NCBI GenBank assembly: GCA_010909165.1 | Contig: VJWM01000144.1 | Coordinates: forward strand, 124,001-188,000 | Direction: 5' to 3' | Source: Anthoceros angustus | Taxonomy: Eukaryota; Streptophyta; Anthocerotopsida; Anthocerotales; Anthocerotaceae | Length of the DNA stretch: 64,000 nt | In this document: positions 37,851-50,400 of the stretch, piece after piece | Layout: every line of letters starts with the position of its first letter | How positions within the stretch are numbered: the first letter of the stretch is position 1 | Notes under the pieces: model-generated | What the model saw: the letters and a program-made list of their open reading frames with translations, nothing else | Databases searched by the model: none | Told to the model about the DNA's origin: nothing | Program-made: the position numbers and the translations under genes

Positions 37851-39600
37851 AGTGCTCACACATCGAGAGATCGAGAAGTTAAGAACAGGATATAACGAGC
37901 GAGATAAAACCTTCATTCCCTTCGATGTCTGCAGAGATGGTCGCCCATGTTCATTTAATCGTTGTTTAACGAATGGCATGCACTAACGACATGGGCATCA
38001 TTTCCATTGAAAACAATGGTCTACCCGTAGGTCAAATCCTTCGCTCACCATTGTAAGCCGCTAAAATATATAAAATTCTCTCGACACCCTAATTGTGTGC
38101 CTTCTTCAGGTATGCTCAAATACACATTTCAATGCCCATCGAAAACCCCTGCTTGCATATATTCACGTCAAAAGCCGCTTGATGTATATTCACCGCTTCA
38201 AATATTATGTTCCATAAAGGCTCTTCCTCAACTCGCATACACCGATGCTCTTTGCCCTTCTCAACAAAACCTTCCGTTGCCGCAGACGCCTCTTGAAGGT
38301 CACCATGCAAGAATGCCGTCTTGACATCCATCCGTATAAGTTCCATATCATCCGCAACCAAAGCAAGAACACATCGCAGTTGTCATTTTGACTCGTGAGA
38401 AAATCTCATCAAAGTCAATGCCTGTTGTTGCTTGAAACCCTTAGCAACCAATCGTGCCTTGTACTTTGGTTTGCCATCAAGCGGTATGACCTTCATCTTG
38501 TACACCCATTTGCATGGTAGTGCCTTCTTATCCTAGGCAACTAACCAACTCCCAAGTTTGGTTCTTATGCAATAATTCATTTCGATCGCATGGCCTTCTC
38601 CCACTTCTCTTTGTTACTCATTGACATGGCCTCTTTGTAAGAAGAGGGTTCCCCACAATCTGTCAAGATAACATAATCCAGATGGATCATACCCGTGAGG
38701 TCGTGTAATCCCGCCTCGACCACGAAGATGCACCTCTATAGGTGCTTGTTCGACTCTTGGTTCATCGGTGGAGGAATGTGCTCCACATTACCACTATCAA
38801 CCCGCCCATGATGATCATGTCCATCTTCTTGGAAGATCACCCTTCGCACCTCCACAGGTTGGAGTAGGCTTCCTGCATCTTGTTCTCATTGAAGAACACG
38901 TCGTTAGTACGAACAACCTTTCTAGCCTCGGATCCCACAAACGGTATCCCATCTCACCGAATCACCATAGCCAAGAAAAATACATTTCTTGGACTTAGGT
39001 GCCAACTTGTCCCGAAACTCTTTTGGAACATGGCGGTATGCCTCACAAACCAAACACTCGCAGATGCTTGTAGGATGGTTTCTTTTCCGCACTATAGCTC
39101 CGAACTCGCCATCACTTTTATTAGGAGATCTAATAAGATGAACTGCAGAGACATCGCTCGCCCAAAACCCATTAGGCAATCCGAGTTTGACAACAAAACC
39201 ACGCATCCTCTCCGAATGGTTCTGCTCATCCGCCACACCATTTTGTGGAGGAGTATCAATTCTCTTTTGATTCCCTTGGAATCATGTAATGACCGAAAGC
39301 TGAAACATACTTCCACCATTATCCGCCCTTAGACACTTCAATCGGTGGCTGATCGATTCTCGGTGACAAATTTCAAACACCGCCGAACTTCATCCTTTTT
39401 CCTCAAAGGATAAACCCACACCTTGCGTGAGAAATCATCTATGAAAGTGACAAAATAGGAGGCACCGCCTAATGATGCAGAGGCATAGGTCCACATACAT
39501 CGTGAACCAACTCAAGAGGTTTACTCCTACTTTTACCTCTTGTTCGATGTGATGATTTTGTCTGCTTCCCATATAAACAAAGGCTCACACATCGAGAGAT
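37851..39600 (-). mobile_element. Copia pol fragment, tandem unit 3 (attached to gag/protease)
   Basis: It contains the same integrase-RT segment and the same insertion junction (38206) as units 1 and 2, but lacks the left 300-400 bp they share. On the minus strand, integrase blocks are visible (NGVADEQNHSERMRGFVVK at about 39236, HVPKEFRDKLAPKSKKCIFL at about 39000). It continues upstream into the gag/protease ORF, so this unit is probably the original one. Confidence 0.75.
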
Positions 39601-39721
39601 CGAGAAGATATAATAACGAGATAAAACCTTCATTCCCTTCTCGAGACATATGTCCTAACAAGCAATGCCACAAGGAAACATTTGGGCTGCTCACACGCAG
39701 ATCACATGATCTTTGATGTGT

Positions 39722-40911
39722 TTACAAGTGAGTACAAAGTGCCACACTTGATCCACGAGCTAACACAAGAGAACCTTTGGAGATCTTCCAAGAGTGATCC
39801 CCAAACCAGAAGTGGTAACCAAAGATCATCCAAGTGTCTGCGCTAATCATGCTCTTTGTCAACTTCGGAACATGCCTAACGTCCTTCAGCATGAATGAAG
39901 ATCCGTTGTCAAACTTGAGTTGCACATCACCTACGCCTGCGATCTGGCATGCGTAGTTATTTCCAAGCCTAACGCATCCTTTCCTTGTAGCATCATACGT
40001 GCTAAACCACTCTCTATGAGGAGTAACATGGAAAGATGCACCAGAGTCAATTATCCAATTGCAGAATAAATGACTATCCACGGCTGTTAATTGTGCAGCA
40101 TTCAAGTAAGAAGAGATAAGGACATCTCCGTCCTCAACAGAATTTAACTCTTCCAACCTGACATTCGAAGTCGCCTTCTTGTCGTCCTGCTTCTTCTCTT
40201 TTCCTTGGTCCTTTTTGAACTTCTCGCACTCTCTTTTGAAGTGACCCCTTTTGTGACAATAGTGACACTCCACATTCTTGTTACGACTACGAGATTTGCT
40301 ACGAGAGAAGCTCCGGTTGCTTCCCTTCGCGGTGGACCTCCCTCTCACTATGAGGGCCTTTGGAACCTTTGGAAGGTTCCATGTTTTTCCTGTTCACCTC
40401 CTCAGTTAACAGGCTACCTTCTACATTTACAATGGTAAGACCACTAGCGAGGCATTACTCGGAGGCATGCAGGTGTCCCAACTCTCGTAATGTGACCAAT
40501 GAAACATAGCTCTCAGAATCAGGATGATACCTTGAGATGAGAGGGCTGAAAATGGTATTGAAATCATTCGGATGATCGGACATCCTCGTCCCTTCCTTCA
40601 TCTTCAAGTCCACCTTTGTTTCAACCAATACACCGAGAAGCCGCACTTTGCTTCTCATACAGGTCACACAGCTTCTGCCACAGTCCGTAACTCGTGGTCT
40701 TATCTTTCACATTGAAGTACACCTTTTTTTGACAATGTTAGCATGATAGTAGATCTAGCAAGCTCATCCAGTCCCGCCACTCATCCCGAGTCATACTATC
40801 CGTTTGACGCCTAACAACTTTATGGGCTTGATGCTTTTACGCACTAGAACATTATACACTTGTTCTTTTCCAACGGAAGTTAGTACCATCTAACTTCTCG
40901 ATATTGAACAT
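39722..40911 (-). pseudogene. Ty1/copia gag and protease
   Basis: The gag start is visible at 40911 on the minus strand (MFNIEKLDGTNF), with frame breaks until 40348. ORF 40348-39722 then gives the zinc knuckle CHYCHKRGHFKREC, the protease core WIIDSGASFHVTPHREW (DSGA active site), and RHVPKLTKSMIS before the pre-integrase part. The knuckle packages RNA and the protease cuts the polyprotein. The N-terminal frame breaks mean the element cannot move on its own. Confidence 0.85.
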
Positions 40912-41054
40912 GACGTTTTCTGATGATGAAGACATCATGACTCAAAAATCGATACAGATAAAACACTCGACTCGCCTTGTCAGAAAAGTCAAAGAAAAGC
41001 GATCCGTGCGGTTGTGTATTTTGCCGTTGACTATTCCACCTGAGTATTCCGCCG

Positions 41055-41400
41055 AATATTTCGAAATTTCTCGCCACGCGTTGCGCCGCGGCTCGGGTCT
41101 TGCGGCGTGCCGCGCGCGTCGCGCACGCCACAGCGCCAGCGTGCGCGCGCCCAGCGGCAGCGCCCGCGGGCGGCCCCGCCGCGTTGGCCCGGCGGGCGCG
41201 GCCGTCGCCCGCGCGGCGCCCATGCGCCCGCCCCGCGGCCCAGCGCCCCGTGTCCGCCGGCCTCCGCCCGGCTCGCGGCGCCCGGCGCCGCCGGCCTCCG
41301 GCCGGCCACCATGACGCGGCCCCGCGCAGCGGTCGCCGGCTGCCTGGCGCTCGGCCGCCCGCCCGGCTCGCTGCGCGGCGTTTGCCTCGCGCGGTGGATC
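41055..41400. other. Extremely GC-rich block in the copia leader
   Basis: About 345 bp composed almost entirely of G and C with many CG dinucleotides, between the primer binding site and the gag start. ORFs cross it in all frames because stop codons need A/T; none is convincing. The flanking element is of normal composition. Confidence 0.8.
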
Positions 41401-41461
41401 ACCAATTCCACGCGTTGCCGACCTGCGCTAGAAAATTCTAGCACAACACAACCAAACCATG

Positions 41462-41472
41462 GCTCGATACCG
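41462..41472 (-). promoter_or_regulatory. Primer binding site of copia element 1
   Basis: The minus-strand CGGTATCGAGC lies two bases inside the LTR end. It resembles the initiator tRNA-Met complement (TGGTATC.GAGC) used by plant copia elements. Confidence 0.65.
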
Positions 41473-41474
41473 CT

Positions 41475-41730
41475 TGAAGGATCGTGTGGCAACACATGAT
41501 GGTGGAAAGAGGAGAGGAGAGGAGGAGGCAAGTGTAGCTCTCACATTGAGATGAGGCTTGGAGGTATTTATACCTCCAATAGGGCTCCTAGGAAGCTCCA
41601 CAAGAAGCCCTAGGAAGGAGCACAAGAAGCTTCCTAGTGATTAGCTTCAGCTAAACTAATGATACTTAACTGACACCTAACTTAGACTAAGTGTATTAGT
41701 CTAAGTACATTGGGCTTTAATACCCTTACA
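41475..41730 (-). repeat. 5' LTR of copia element 1 (256 bp)
   Basis: On the minus strand it begins TGTAAGGGTATT and ends CCTTCA, followed by the primer site. GGTATAAATACC at about 41562-41573 is a good TATA box for the LTR promoter. The matching 3' LTR was not found in the window. Outside it at 41731 the MULE coding sequence starts abruptly, so the copia element entered the MULE. Confidence 0.75.
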
Positions 41731-43031
41731 ATAGGTACATAATGTGACCAAAGTGCTGGAAGATTGCAACCCGAACTTCCCAGTTCCGGACCTTCAACAA
41801 CAAATGTCGTAACCAGGACTTTCTGAAATACCACAAGTATAACAACACTGGAACTATCATGCCCCATACATTATGATGGCTGCAATTTATACAGCTGCAT
41901 TGTCTACCAGAAAGGCACTCAGTTGCCATTCCGGGCAGGGCCTACCAATATGGTCCTTAAAAGCTTGCAACCAAGACTGAATATCTAATGCTGTCCCACA
42001 ATCTAGGCAACAGGCACTCCGTTATAGTAACTATCAAACACCAAAAGCGTGTACGGGTGAATTTTTTATTTGTTGGTCCCGAACGTGGCATCCATGGATA
42101 TGACATTCCCATTCCCAAACTGCAGAATCATGGAACGCTGGAAATCAGTTTGCAACCCAATCACTAAGGGGGAGGAAACAGAATGCTATCAGACAAGGTC
42201 CTCGTGAGCCTCTATCCACAAACCAACACTAATCTCATCGTTGGGGTGATACTGATAGAACCCCGTAAACAATTGAGAGGCTATGTTGTTAATGTCGTGT
42301 GGCTGTAAAAAATCATCGCGACAAGGTTCATAATCACTAGCTTGTGCTTTCAATTCTACTTGCTCCACATGCTCGAGGTATATCTGCCTCTTTGTTACAC
42401 CAGCAAATAGACGCTGCCTCACAGCAGCACGGATGTCCTCACTTAAACGGGCAGCAAACCTTGAGCGAGGGTCTGCAGTATAGTGAAGTCCGTGGCAGAT
42501 TTGTCCAGATTGGTTTACATGTTCAGATGAATCACAAAACAAAACTGCCAGTTGTGGCCAGATAGCAAGCTGCTTCACATCAAAGTGGTACTAGCAACCA
42601 TGTTTGATACTCTGACCTCTCAAGATCTTGGCTTTCCATTTTCCTACACTGCTTGAAGCCTGTTTTGCTGCATTATCATCACGAAGATCAGCTTTCCCAA
42701 ATGCACACCAGTATTTTGTGTGGCACAAATAAGCCCAAACATTAGTTTTACGGCTGTTGTTGGAGGCAGCTTGCTTCTTATCCGTCTCCTTCCAAAAGTA
42801 TGTGGGAGCTGCGAATTCTTGCCTTCTCCTAACACCAAGTCATACACCCTGTTCCATGGCCATTATTCCAAATCTAGAGATACCGGGCACGCAATCCTTA
42901 GAAGCAACCTCATATCGTCTTGCTATCACAGTGGGTGAAAACTTCAGATGTTGCATGTTGAACAAGCCACCTGGCGGCTTTTGCACCTCCCAACTGTAGG
43001 GAAGATCTTCAATCTCCATCTTAGTTGCCAT
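41731..43031 (-). pseudogene. MULE-type transposase, truncated by the copia LTR
   Basis: On the minus strand the ATG is at 43029-43031 (MATKMEIEDLPYSWEVQ). ORF 42578-42189 contains CRDDFLQPHDINNIASQL. A frame further on has ISMDATFGTN (about 42074-42100), the first catalytic region of MULE transposases. The last part reads FRKSWLRHLLLKVRNWEVRV. Several frameshifts and stops separate these. The coding sequence ends where the LTR starts at 41730, so the C-terminal end is missing. Confidence 0.7.
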
Positions 43032-43384
43032 TGCAAGTCACAATTCGGTGTTCAGAACACGGGCTGCACGGAGATATTACTTAATCGAGTTCAGTCCAGT
43101 GTGAAGTGAACCCGTCAAAAATGATGCTTACTTTCCATTTCAAATGGAAACATGTTTTAGGATTTGTTTCGCCTCTGCAATTTACGGGTTCTGTATGACA
43201 TGCATGCCCAGAGCAAGTACACATGGTCATAGCATGAGCTCATGCTCATGACATGAGGCATGAAATGAACCGTTTGGCGCCGAAAATCGGCAGGCCGTGC
43301 CGGTGGCAACGGAGAGGAGAGAGACTGAGTGGTGGGCCCCACTAGATCAAGGCAACCTCGCATTAAACCCCCGACGAACTATGG
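43032..43384. other. Spacer before copy D, no gene seen
   Basis: No coding or repeat structure recognised. The homology to copy C's 5' flank begins at about 43385. Confidence 0.45.
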
Positions 43385-44441
43385 TGACCGGGTTCGCGAA
43401 TCGACTCAAAAGGAAAAAGCGTTCTCGCGTTTAAGGGCGGCCTGCAAGCGATGCCCCATCGCCGGCGAGGCATGGGGGCATCCTCCATGATGGAACATGG
43501 ATGGATCTGGTGAACGTACGTATGTACCGGGAACGAGCGGGCAGATCTTGGGGAGGGCTGCATGCCTCGGGAGGAGAGCTCCAATTACTACAAATTTGTA
43601 GTGCTGATTTGGAACGCTCGCCAGTAGTTAGCAACTGCAACTCGAGGGGAGAGTTTTGTTCAGCATAGGACAAGGTAGGTAACGGCAATCGCGGAGTAGC
43701 TCATCTGCATCTATGTTGGATCGCCTCACCTTCTGAGAGCCCTTCGAACATTCCTATCCCAGGTTGTGAGTTTATCCGCCAAAACACCGCCGCCAACAAT
43801 TGATGACCTGCCCGAATTCGTTACTGAATCCTGAATCCTACGCTACTCGTTACGCTATTCAATCCTGAATCCTACGCTATTCGTTACGCTATTCAATCCT
43901 GAATCCTACGCTCTTCGTTACGCCATCAATCCTGAATCCTACGCTATTCGTTACGCCATTCAATCCGGAATTCTACGCTATATTCAATCCAGAATCCTAC
44001 GCTGTTCGTTACGCCATTCAATCCTGAATCCTACGCTATTCGTTACGCTATTCAATCCTGAATCCTACGCTATTCGTTACGCTATTCAATCCTGAATCCT
44101 ACGCTATTCGTTACGCTATTCAATCCTGAATCCTACGCTATTCGTTACGCTATTCAATCCTGAATCCTCGACAGCGTTACCTGAGTCCTGAGTTGTCTTC
44201 CCTTCCAGTCTTCCAGTGTCCACCTAGTCGCGAATTGCCGGGCCAAAACCACGACGACTGCTTCTTGTGCTTGCAGCCGTTTTCTGAGTTGCTGGGATCT
44301 GCAGGCAGAGCTCGTCAAGCTCGTGAGGTAGGTTGGTTGAGAGCTTGATTCATGACGCTACTTCACTTGTCTGCGGTTTAGCCATCGAAGCACACTGACT
44401 GACACGTACCCTTGCTTGAAGCAGCAGGTTCCGGAGCTGTC
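43385..44441 (+). promoter_or_regulatory. 5' flank of copy D with expanded minisatellite
   Basis: Near-identical to 13235-14027 apart from an extra roughly 85 bp at 43711-43795 and a larger minisatellite. The role as promoter and leader is inferred from position before the conserved ATG. Confidence 0.5.
43820..44168. repeat. 34-bp minisatellite, about 10 units
   Basis: The same unit as at 13597-13737 (GTTACGC.ATTCAATCCTGA followed by ATCCTACGCTATTC). The middle units are diverged and one is partly duplicated; the last five are nearly identical, which suggests recent expansion at the gene-proximal end. Confidence 0.9.
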
Positions 44442-47400
44442 ATGGGAGGAGGTCCGACGGAACCGTTGGAGGAAGTGGGAATTGAGCGACGATGACAGTG
44501 TGGCTCCCACGCGGCCTGACACCGAAAGAGGTCTTGCTGACCCAGGGGACTCCAGATCAGTGATGACCTTTTCGGCGCCAGGAAGGGACGCGGCAGTGAC
44601 GTTCCCTCCGGTGTGTGCTGGATCCTCACCTGCCAGGCCGGCCGTTGAGACGCTCGACTCCCTCGTTTTGAGATGTGAGGAAGGGAGAATGATGCATTGG
44701 ACAGAATGGAGTGCGATTCTCCTGTTGTTGTTGTTTCTGAGCCTTTTTGGGGTTGAGGCCGTTGCTAATGAAACCGCACGCCTGACGGACTTGGAGGATG
44801 TCGGAGAGGAGCTTGAAGGTGTCCCTCGGAATGTCGTGCGAGAGGTTGGAAAGGTGTCACCTGATGCTGGCAGCGATGCAACTGTAGAGGGCCCCACTTT
44901 GCACAGGTTCATGCACGTCAGGGCGGACAAGCTGGACCAGAGCTTTGTTGAGAAGGTCATCTTACCTCCGGATGAGATTGAGAAATTCTGCAATCACGTC
45001 AGGCTCAACTCAGCGGCATGCCGTGATGGAAAGACGCTGCTGGATTTCAATGCCTTGAACTATGCGTCTGTCCACGTTGTAGGACTGTATGGAAGTAAGA
45101 AGGTGCTCGCTCGAATTTTCTCGAAGCTTGGGTTTCAGAGCGTGGTGTCGTCGATGCTTGGCCCTCTGGATGTAGGGATTTATGGCTTTCTTCATCAGGG
45201 CGTATTGTTCATTTTCTATTGGCATGAGGGTGAACGAATGCTGGAGGCCTCCAGGAAGGACGTGTCTTGCAACTTCATTCGTTGTGTTGCAGACTTATGT
45301 GCGACTGTCTACATCTGCCTGGACGATGAAAACGATGTGGCCTTGTCGCTCATGACCTCCGGGCGCTCTATTGCTGCCTCTAAAACGCAGCGTACGCAGA
45401 GGGTGCAGATATCAGTGGTCAGGAGTCAGAGAACGATGTGAAGCTGCGCAAGGGCTTTCACAATCGTACTTTATTCTTCTCGAGAGAAGCCAGGCAATGT
45501 CCAGCCATCTTCCTGCTCGGAGCCAAGTCTCAGACTTGCTGGCGGTCTCCACCGTTGCGCTTTTCTCACTTCATCAGTTGTCCCTCCTAAGAAAATTGAG
45601 ACGAGTCATCACAAGGTATTGGAGTTTCAACACTTGGCGCAGGTTGTTGAGGAATGGTCGGGCCTCTTCAATCTTGACTTCACTCAGCTAGATTACCTCG
45701 AATTTGGCCTGTTTTAGAACATGCGGGTCTTGAAGGAAGCAGAGACTATCGCTTGCTCAGGAGTCCCTCGAAGCAAGAAGAAAAGCTCAACATGGAAAGT
45801 TCTACGAGGTGGAGAAGCTTTTACAAGAGAAAGAAGAGATGCTTCTGAGCATCTTCAGCGGAGCTCAGCAAGCGTACTTGAAGCTCTATCACCCATGGGC
45901 AGAGAATCTGGTTGCTGCCTCTGAGGTTCACCCTTGTGGTGTTGCCTCCTTATGCACGGAGTGTTCGTTTGAACCGAATGATCTGTTTGAGGCAGAAGCG
46001 GCCCTGGTTAACATCTGGACAGGTGATGGTGGCTTTCAACCAGGAGAAGATTCTCAATGTTTCATTTTTGTGGGCACAGAATTCCGTATGAGAAATGCCG
46101 ACGGGACTACAGTGCTAAACAAGTACAGTTACATTGACAAATTCATCGTGCATCGAATTTCCTCAAAACGGTCTTCAAGATCGGCAGGGCCGATCCATTA
46201 TGGGGAGGAATTTGTGGTCAGACCCGAAGGTGCTGGAGCAGAGAACGATCTAGAGCTGACATGCAAGGCTGTGAAGGAGGATTTCCCTGAAGGTCCAGTT
46301 TTGACGTCTCGAATTATGGAAGTCACCATCAACCATGTCGGTACCCGAATTCGAAGTCATAAGAACTTCAAAGTGATGCTTATCAAAGGAAAACCTTCAG
46401 GCGAAGGGATGCTAACATGGATGGACGCATATGGCCAGCCTGCTGTGCTTCCTATCGGGGAAGAATCGGTGCTCTGGTCTCTGCACTCAAAAACCTTCGT
46501 TTAACAGTGATGGCATCCGTTCTCGAGTTTTACACTATGCACAGGAGATCGTGATGTCGTCCGATCTTTTCAGCCTGTTCAAGGAGCGATTTTCAATACA
46601 ATTTTCTGGCGCAGATTCTGATGGAAAACTCGGAATGCTGCAGGAGAGGTGTATCTGAGAGGACCTCTCAGGCCGTGGAAGCTCCGATCGACAAGTTCAC
46701 CCCTGAGGAGGAGGAACTACTGCTGGTACTGGTGCGAAGGGTTTACGTTCAAGCCCGTGCTGAATTTTCGAGCGCATTAGAGACAATGGTGAAGAAAGAA
46801 GTAGTCCCTTGTTGAAGAAGAAGATCGAGTTTGAAGCAAAGCGTAACACTAACTTCTTCAAGCAGTCCTTCCAAAAGGAGGAAAGGCAATTCCTGACCAG
46901 GTTACAAGAGCAGCTGTCCAGGGGACACTTCGAGAACATTGTTTGTCCGTCCGAAGGTGTACCCTTCAGCGTGGTCAGAAAGAATCCGTCGTTGCTAAAG
47001 CTGTCAATTTTCTTTCAGGCCGCGGTGACAAGCTGCAGGTTTATTTTGTGTCAGAGCAAACAGACAGTCAGCGAATCGCCTGGAACATAGCCGAGCTTAC
47101 ACCAATGAAGAAGGACCTGGACGCTGCCATGTGCAATTCCGGGCACCTCATCATTCCCCAGTGTTCGGAAAACTGCAGGTTGATTGAGGTCGATCCACAC
47201 TCAGAGAGGCTATTTCAAGTAGTTGCGGTGAAATCTGGTGAAGTTTTAGTGTTTGTGGAGGATCTTAAAGAGCCAGCACTTCATCTCTACCTGCTCCCGA
47301 GCTTGGGTGTAGAGATACAAGGCATGAATCCCGTCAAGAGATTCAAAAGGGGTTACGACCTTGTGGCAGTGGATGAAGTTTCAAAACTTGTTGGTTTGTA

Positions 47401-50400
47401 TGATAGGGGATTGGCCAGAATTGACATCCTGCGCCTTGATGAATCCTTCCGCCACATGGACTGGTCTGGAGTTACGCTGAATCTTTCCGAGTACATCGGA
47501 ATGAGGTTCTTAACTTCGATGTCCTTCATCCCTGGCAGGAGAGAATTGGTGCTGGTGGACGAAGAATACAAAGTTCGGTGTTCGATATCAGCACTGCCAT
47601 GCTGAAGCCAGGGATATGCAGTTACCTGGTCCTGCCCATAAGATTTGTGTTTCCACAGATGGATCTTGTTTAATGGCCTTCTATAAGTCCCGTCCAGACG
47701 GACCTCCGGAAGCAGCAGAGGGGTTGACGGAAGCAGTGACCAGAGTGAACATAGAGAGCCTGGAATGGACGAGTCCGCTGAAGGTTCTTTAAAGATCGAG
47801 GTCTACTTGCTTGGCGAATCAGTATGTCATCTCAAGACACTCTACCTTGACTACGAAGTAACAGATGTAAGAAACATTGATGCAACCGTGGTAGCCTTCG
47901 GATCACAGGTCCATCTCGTACTTCTGGATGCGTCAAGGCCGGACAGAGGCATATGCTCAAACGTCATTGAGATCACAACGGCCTTGGACGTCTGCCAGGT
48001 GCAACATATGCACAAAGGTCGACAAACTGGCATTGCCTCTGAAAGCACTGAAAAGGGTGGCCGTGGCTGTCCGGCTTTGGACTACATATATCAGATATTT
48101 GAGAAGTATTCGACGAGTGCCCTCTCATCCAGAGGACAAGAGATTTGCATCTGCATGTGGTTTTGCTGGAGAATCCAAGGAAAGCCAGGAGGCCTTGACG
48201 CAAGGCTCTGTGACTTACATCAAAGGTTCCATGGACAGGCTGGCGAGAGATAAAGGGAAAGATTTCTCGCAGCTGAGGTTAGCTGTTTCCGCAGGCTCCG
48301 TGGATAGCTACATCGTCGATAACGTTCTTTTGGAGAGCACGGAAGGTAGAAACAGTGCGAATGTAGGAGACTGGATACGACTACTTGTTTGCCTCGTGCC
48401 AATTCAAGTAGCCTGAGCCGAGAACAATACCTTGCGGCCTTTGGTAGACGGTCTGCAAAATCCCAACCTGAATTATGCAGATGCACTGGGGCTTGCAGAG
48501 GCGCTACGATTTGGGTTCTACGACTCCGTGTTAGCCCATTGGTCTGGGGATATCAAAGTGATATCGTCCATGGGTAAGCAGAGCAGTGGCAAGTCCTACG
48601 TGCTCAACCATTTGGCTGGTTCGCTACTCGATGTGGCTGGAGGAAGATGCACAGACGGAGTATGGATGACTATGCGTGCATCGGAAGCTGCTTGTATGTT
48701 CTCCTTGACTTTGAGGGCCTGGGAAGCTTTGAGAGAAGCGAGCAGGAGGATATGCTCCTCTCTATTCTAAATGCAGCCGTGAGCAACATCACCATATTCA
48801 ATAAAAGGTATGACATCCAATCTGACATTGTCAATTCGGTAATGATCATGAGTGGTACCATAACACACAGGGCTAACTACATGATCTGGACAGGATTTTC
48901 ATCTGGACAGGAAACAGAAGCTGTCTTTGAGCGCTTTCAGAATGGCGTAAGCTTGGTGAAGCAGGACAGCCGGCTCTTTAAGGGCCTCTTCTATATGGCC
49001 ATCAAAGACGTGGATACATCAGACGTCAATGACTTGAAAGCAGAGTTCTTAGCGAAGATACAGCAAATATGTCACAAATCTCAGGACAACTTTCTTACAA
49101 AGATGTACGGAGGGGCAGTTGAGATAGCAGCGATGCCACCCTTCCAAAGGCCCGAATATCAGGAGAGTGTTGCCGAGATAGCTGCAACTGTAGAGGAATC
49201 GGAAGCTGTCCACCACAATGGCAACAGCCTCGCAGTAGACCTGAAGCTGGTAATAGCTCAGATAACTGCTAAGGATTGGTCTCCGATTGACTCAAGCGCT
49301 TAGCTTTAAAACTGGAGCTCCTGAAGAGACACATGACTGCAGCAGTTACTATGGGAAAGCTGATGAGCAAGGCAGACTATGTCCTGACAAACTTTGCAAC
49401 GCAGGAGGAAGTGGCTGATATCCCTGTTGAGGTTGATGGTATGGTCTTCCATCTTAGTGACACTGACTTGGAACTGTACCCTTACAAGGAGACTGAAGTG
49501 ATGGGTAACATTCTTCAAACTCTAAATCACTATTTTCAAGGAGTAGAGAAGCGGACCGGTGTGGATGATGACCGTTGGCACACGGCGTTCGAGAAATTTC
49601 TCATGGCATTGGCTGATAGACGGAGGAAGAGAATTATGGAATGGTTAAGATGCAACACAGCAGAGTTCCAGCAGGAGGATGGTGATGTTCAGAAGCTTCG
49701 TTTGGAAGCCATTGCCACATTGGCGGAGGTCAAGCAGAGTCTGTCCCTGTGTAGCAGCAAGTGCGAGAAGTGTTTTCTGAGATGCGTTCTTGATAAAGGT
49801 CATCCAGACCTGCATACCTGCAGGGGAACCATTACTGCTCGGCAGTCTGTACGTTTTGCCTTCAGGAGCAATCAACAGGCTTGCAGTCTAACGAGTGTTG
49901 CGATCTCTCGGGACATGAAGGCCCACACGACTGTAAGTCCCGGAGCCACACATGTGCGGAGTCTTGTTCTCTTCTCAAATCATCCAACTGCAACCGGACC
50001 TGTGCCATGAAGCCTGGACATGCTGGAGAGCACAGATGCAATACCAAGCAGCACGTGTGGGAACAAGTGTTCTCTATCGGAGTGCAGAAACCTCTGCACT
50101 TTCAGTGTTGATTGTGGAGAACACGATGAACATGTTTGTCATGAAAGGATGTGTCCCATGACGTGCATCGTGGACGGATGCAACAGGAAGTGTGGGTTCG
50201 AGGACCACTTTCATTCTCTTACCTCTGCTGGGCATTTCTGCGGTAACGAACACACTTGCAAGGCGCAGTGTGAGGATGATGGAATATGCGAGATTCTGAC
50301 AGAGGTGGTGAAGAAGTCCAAGGTTTTGTAGGGAAGCGATCTTCTTTTGAATACGAGCATGTGTCGGAGCAGAATGGGATCAGGAAAGGTTGCTGTATCG

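Noticed and set aside
41100-41441. Overlapping ORFs rich in R, A, P and G
   Set aside because: They arise because the GC-extreme block rarely contains stop codons. No start context or homology is apparent.
43820-44168. CRISPR-like array of regular 34-bp repeats
   Set aside because: The units abut directly with no unique spacers, the context is a plant genome, and no cas genes are present. It is a minisatellite.
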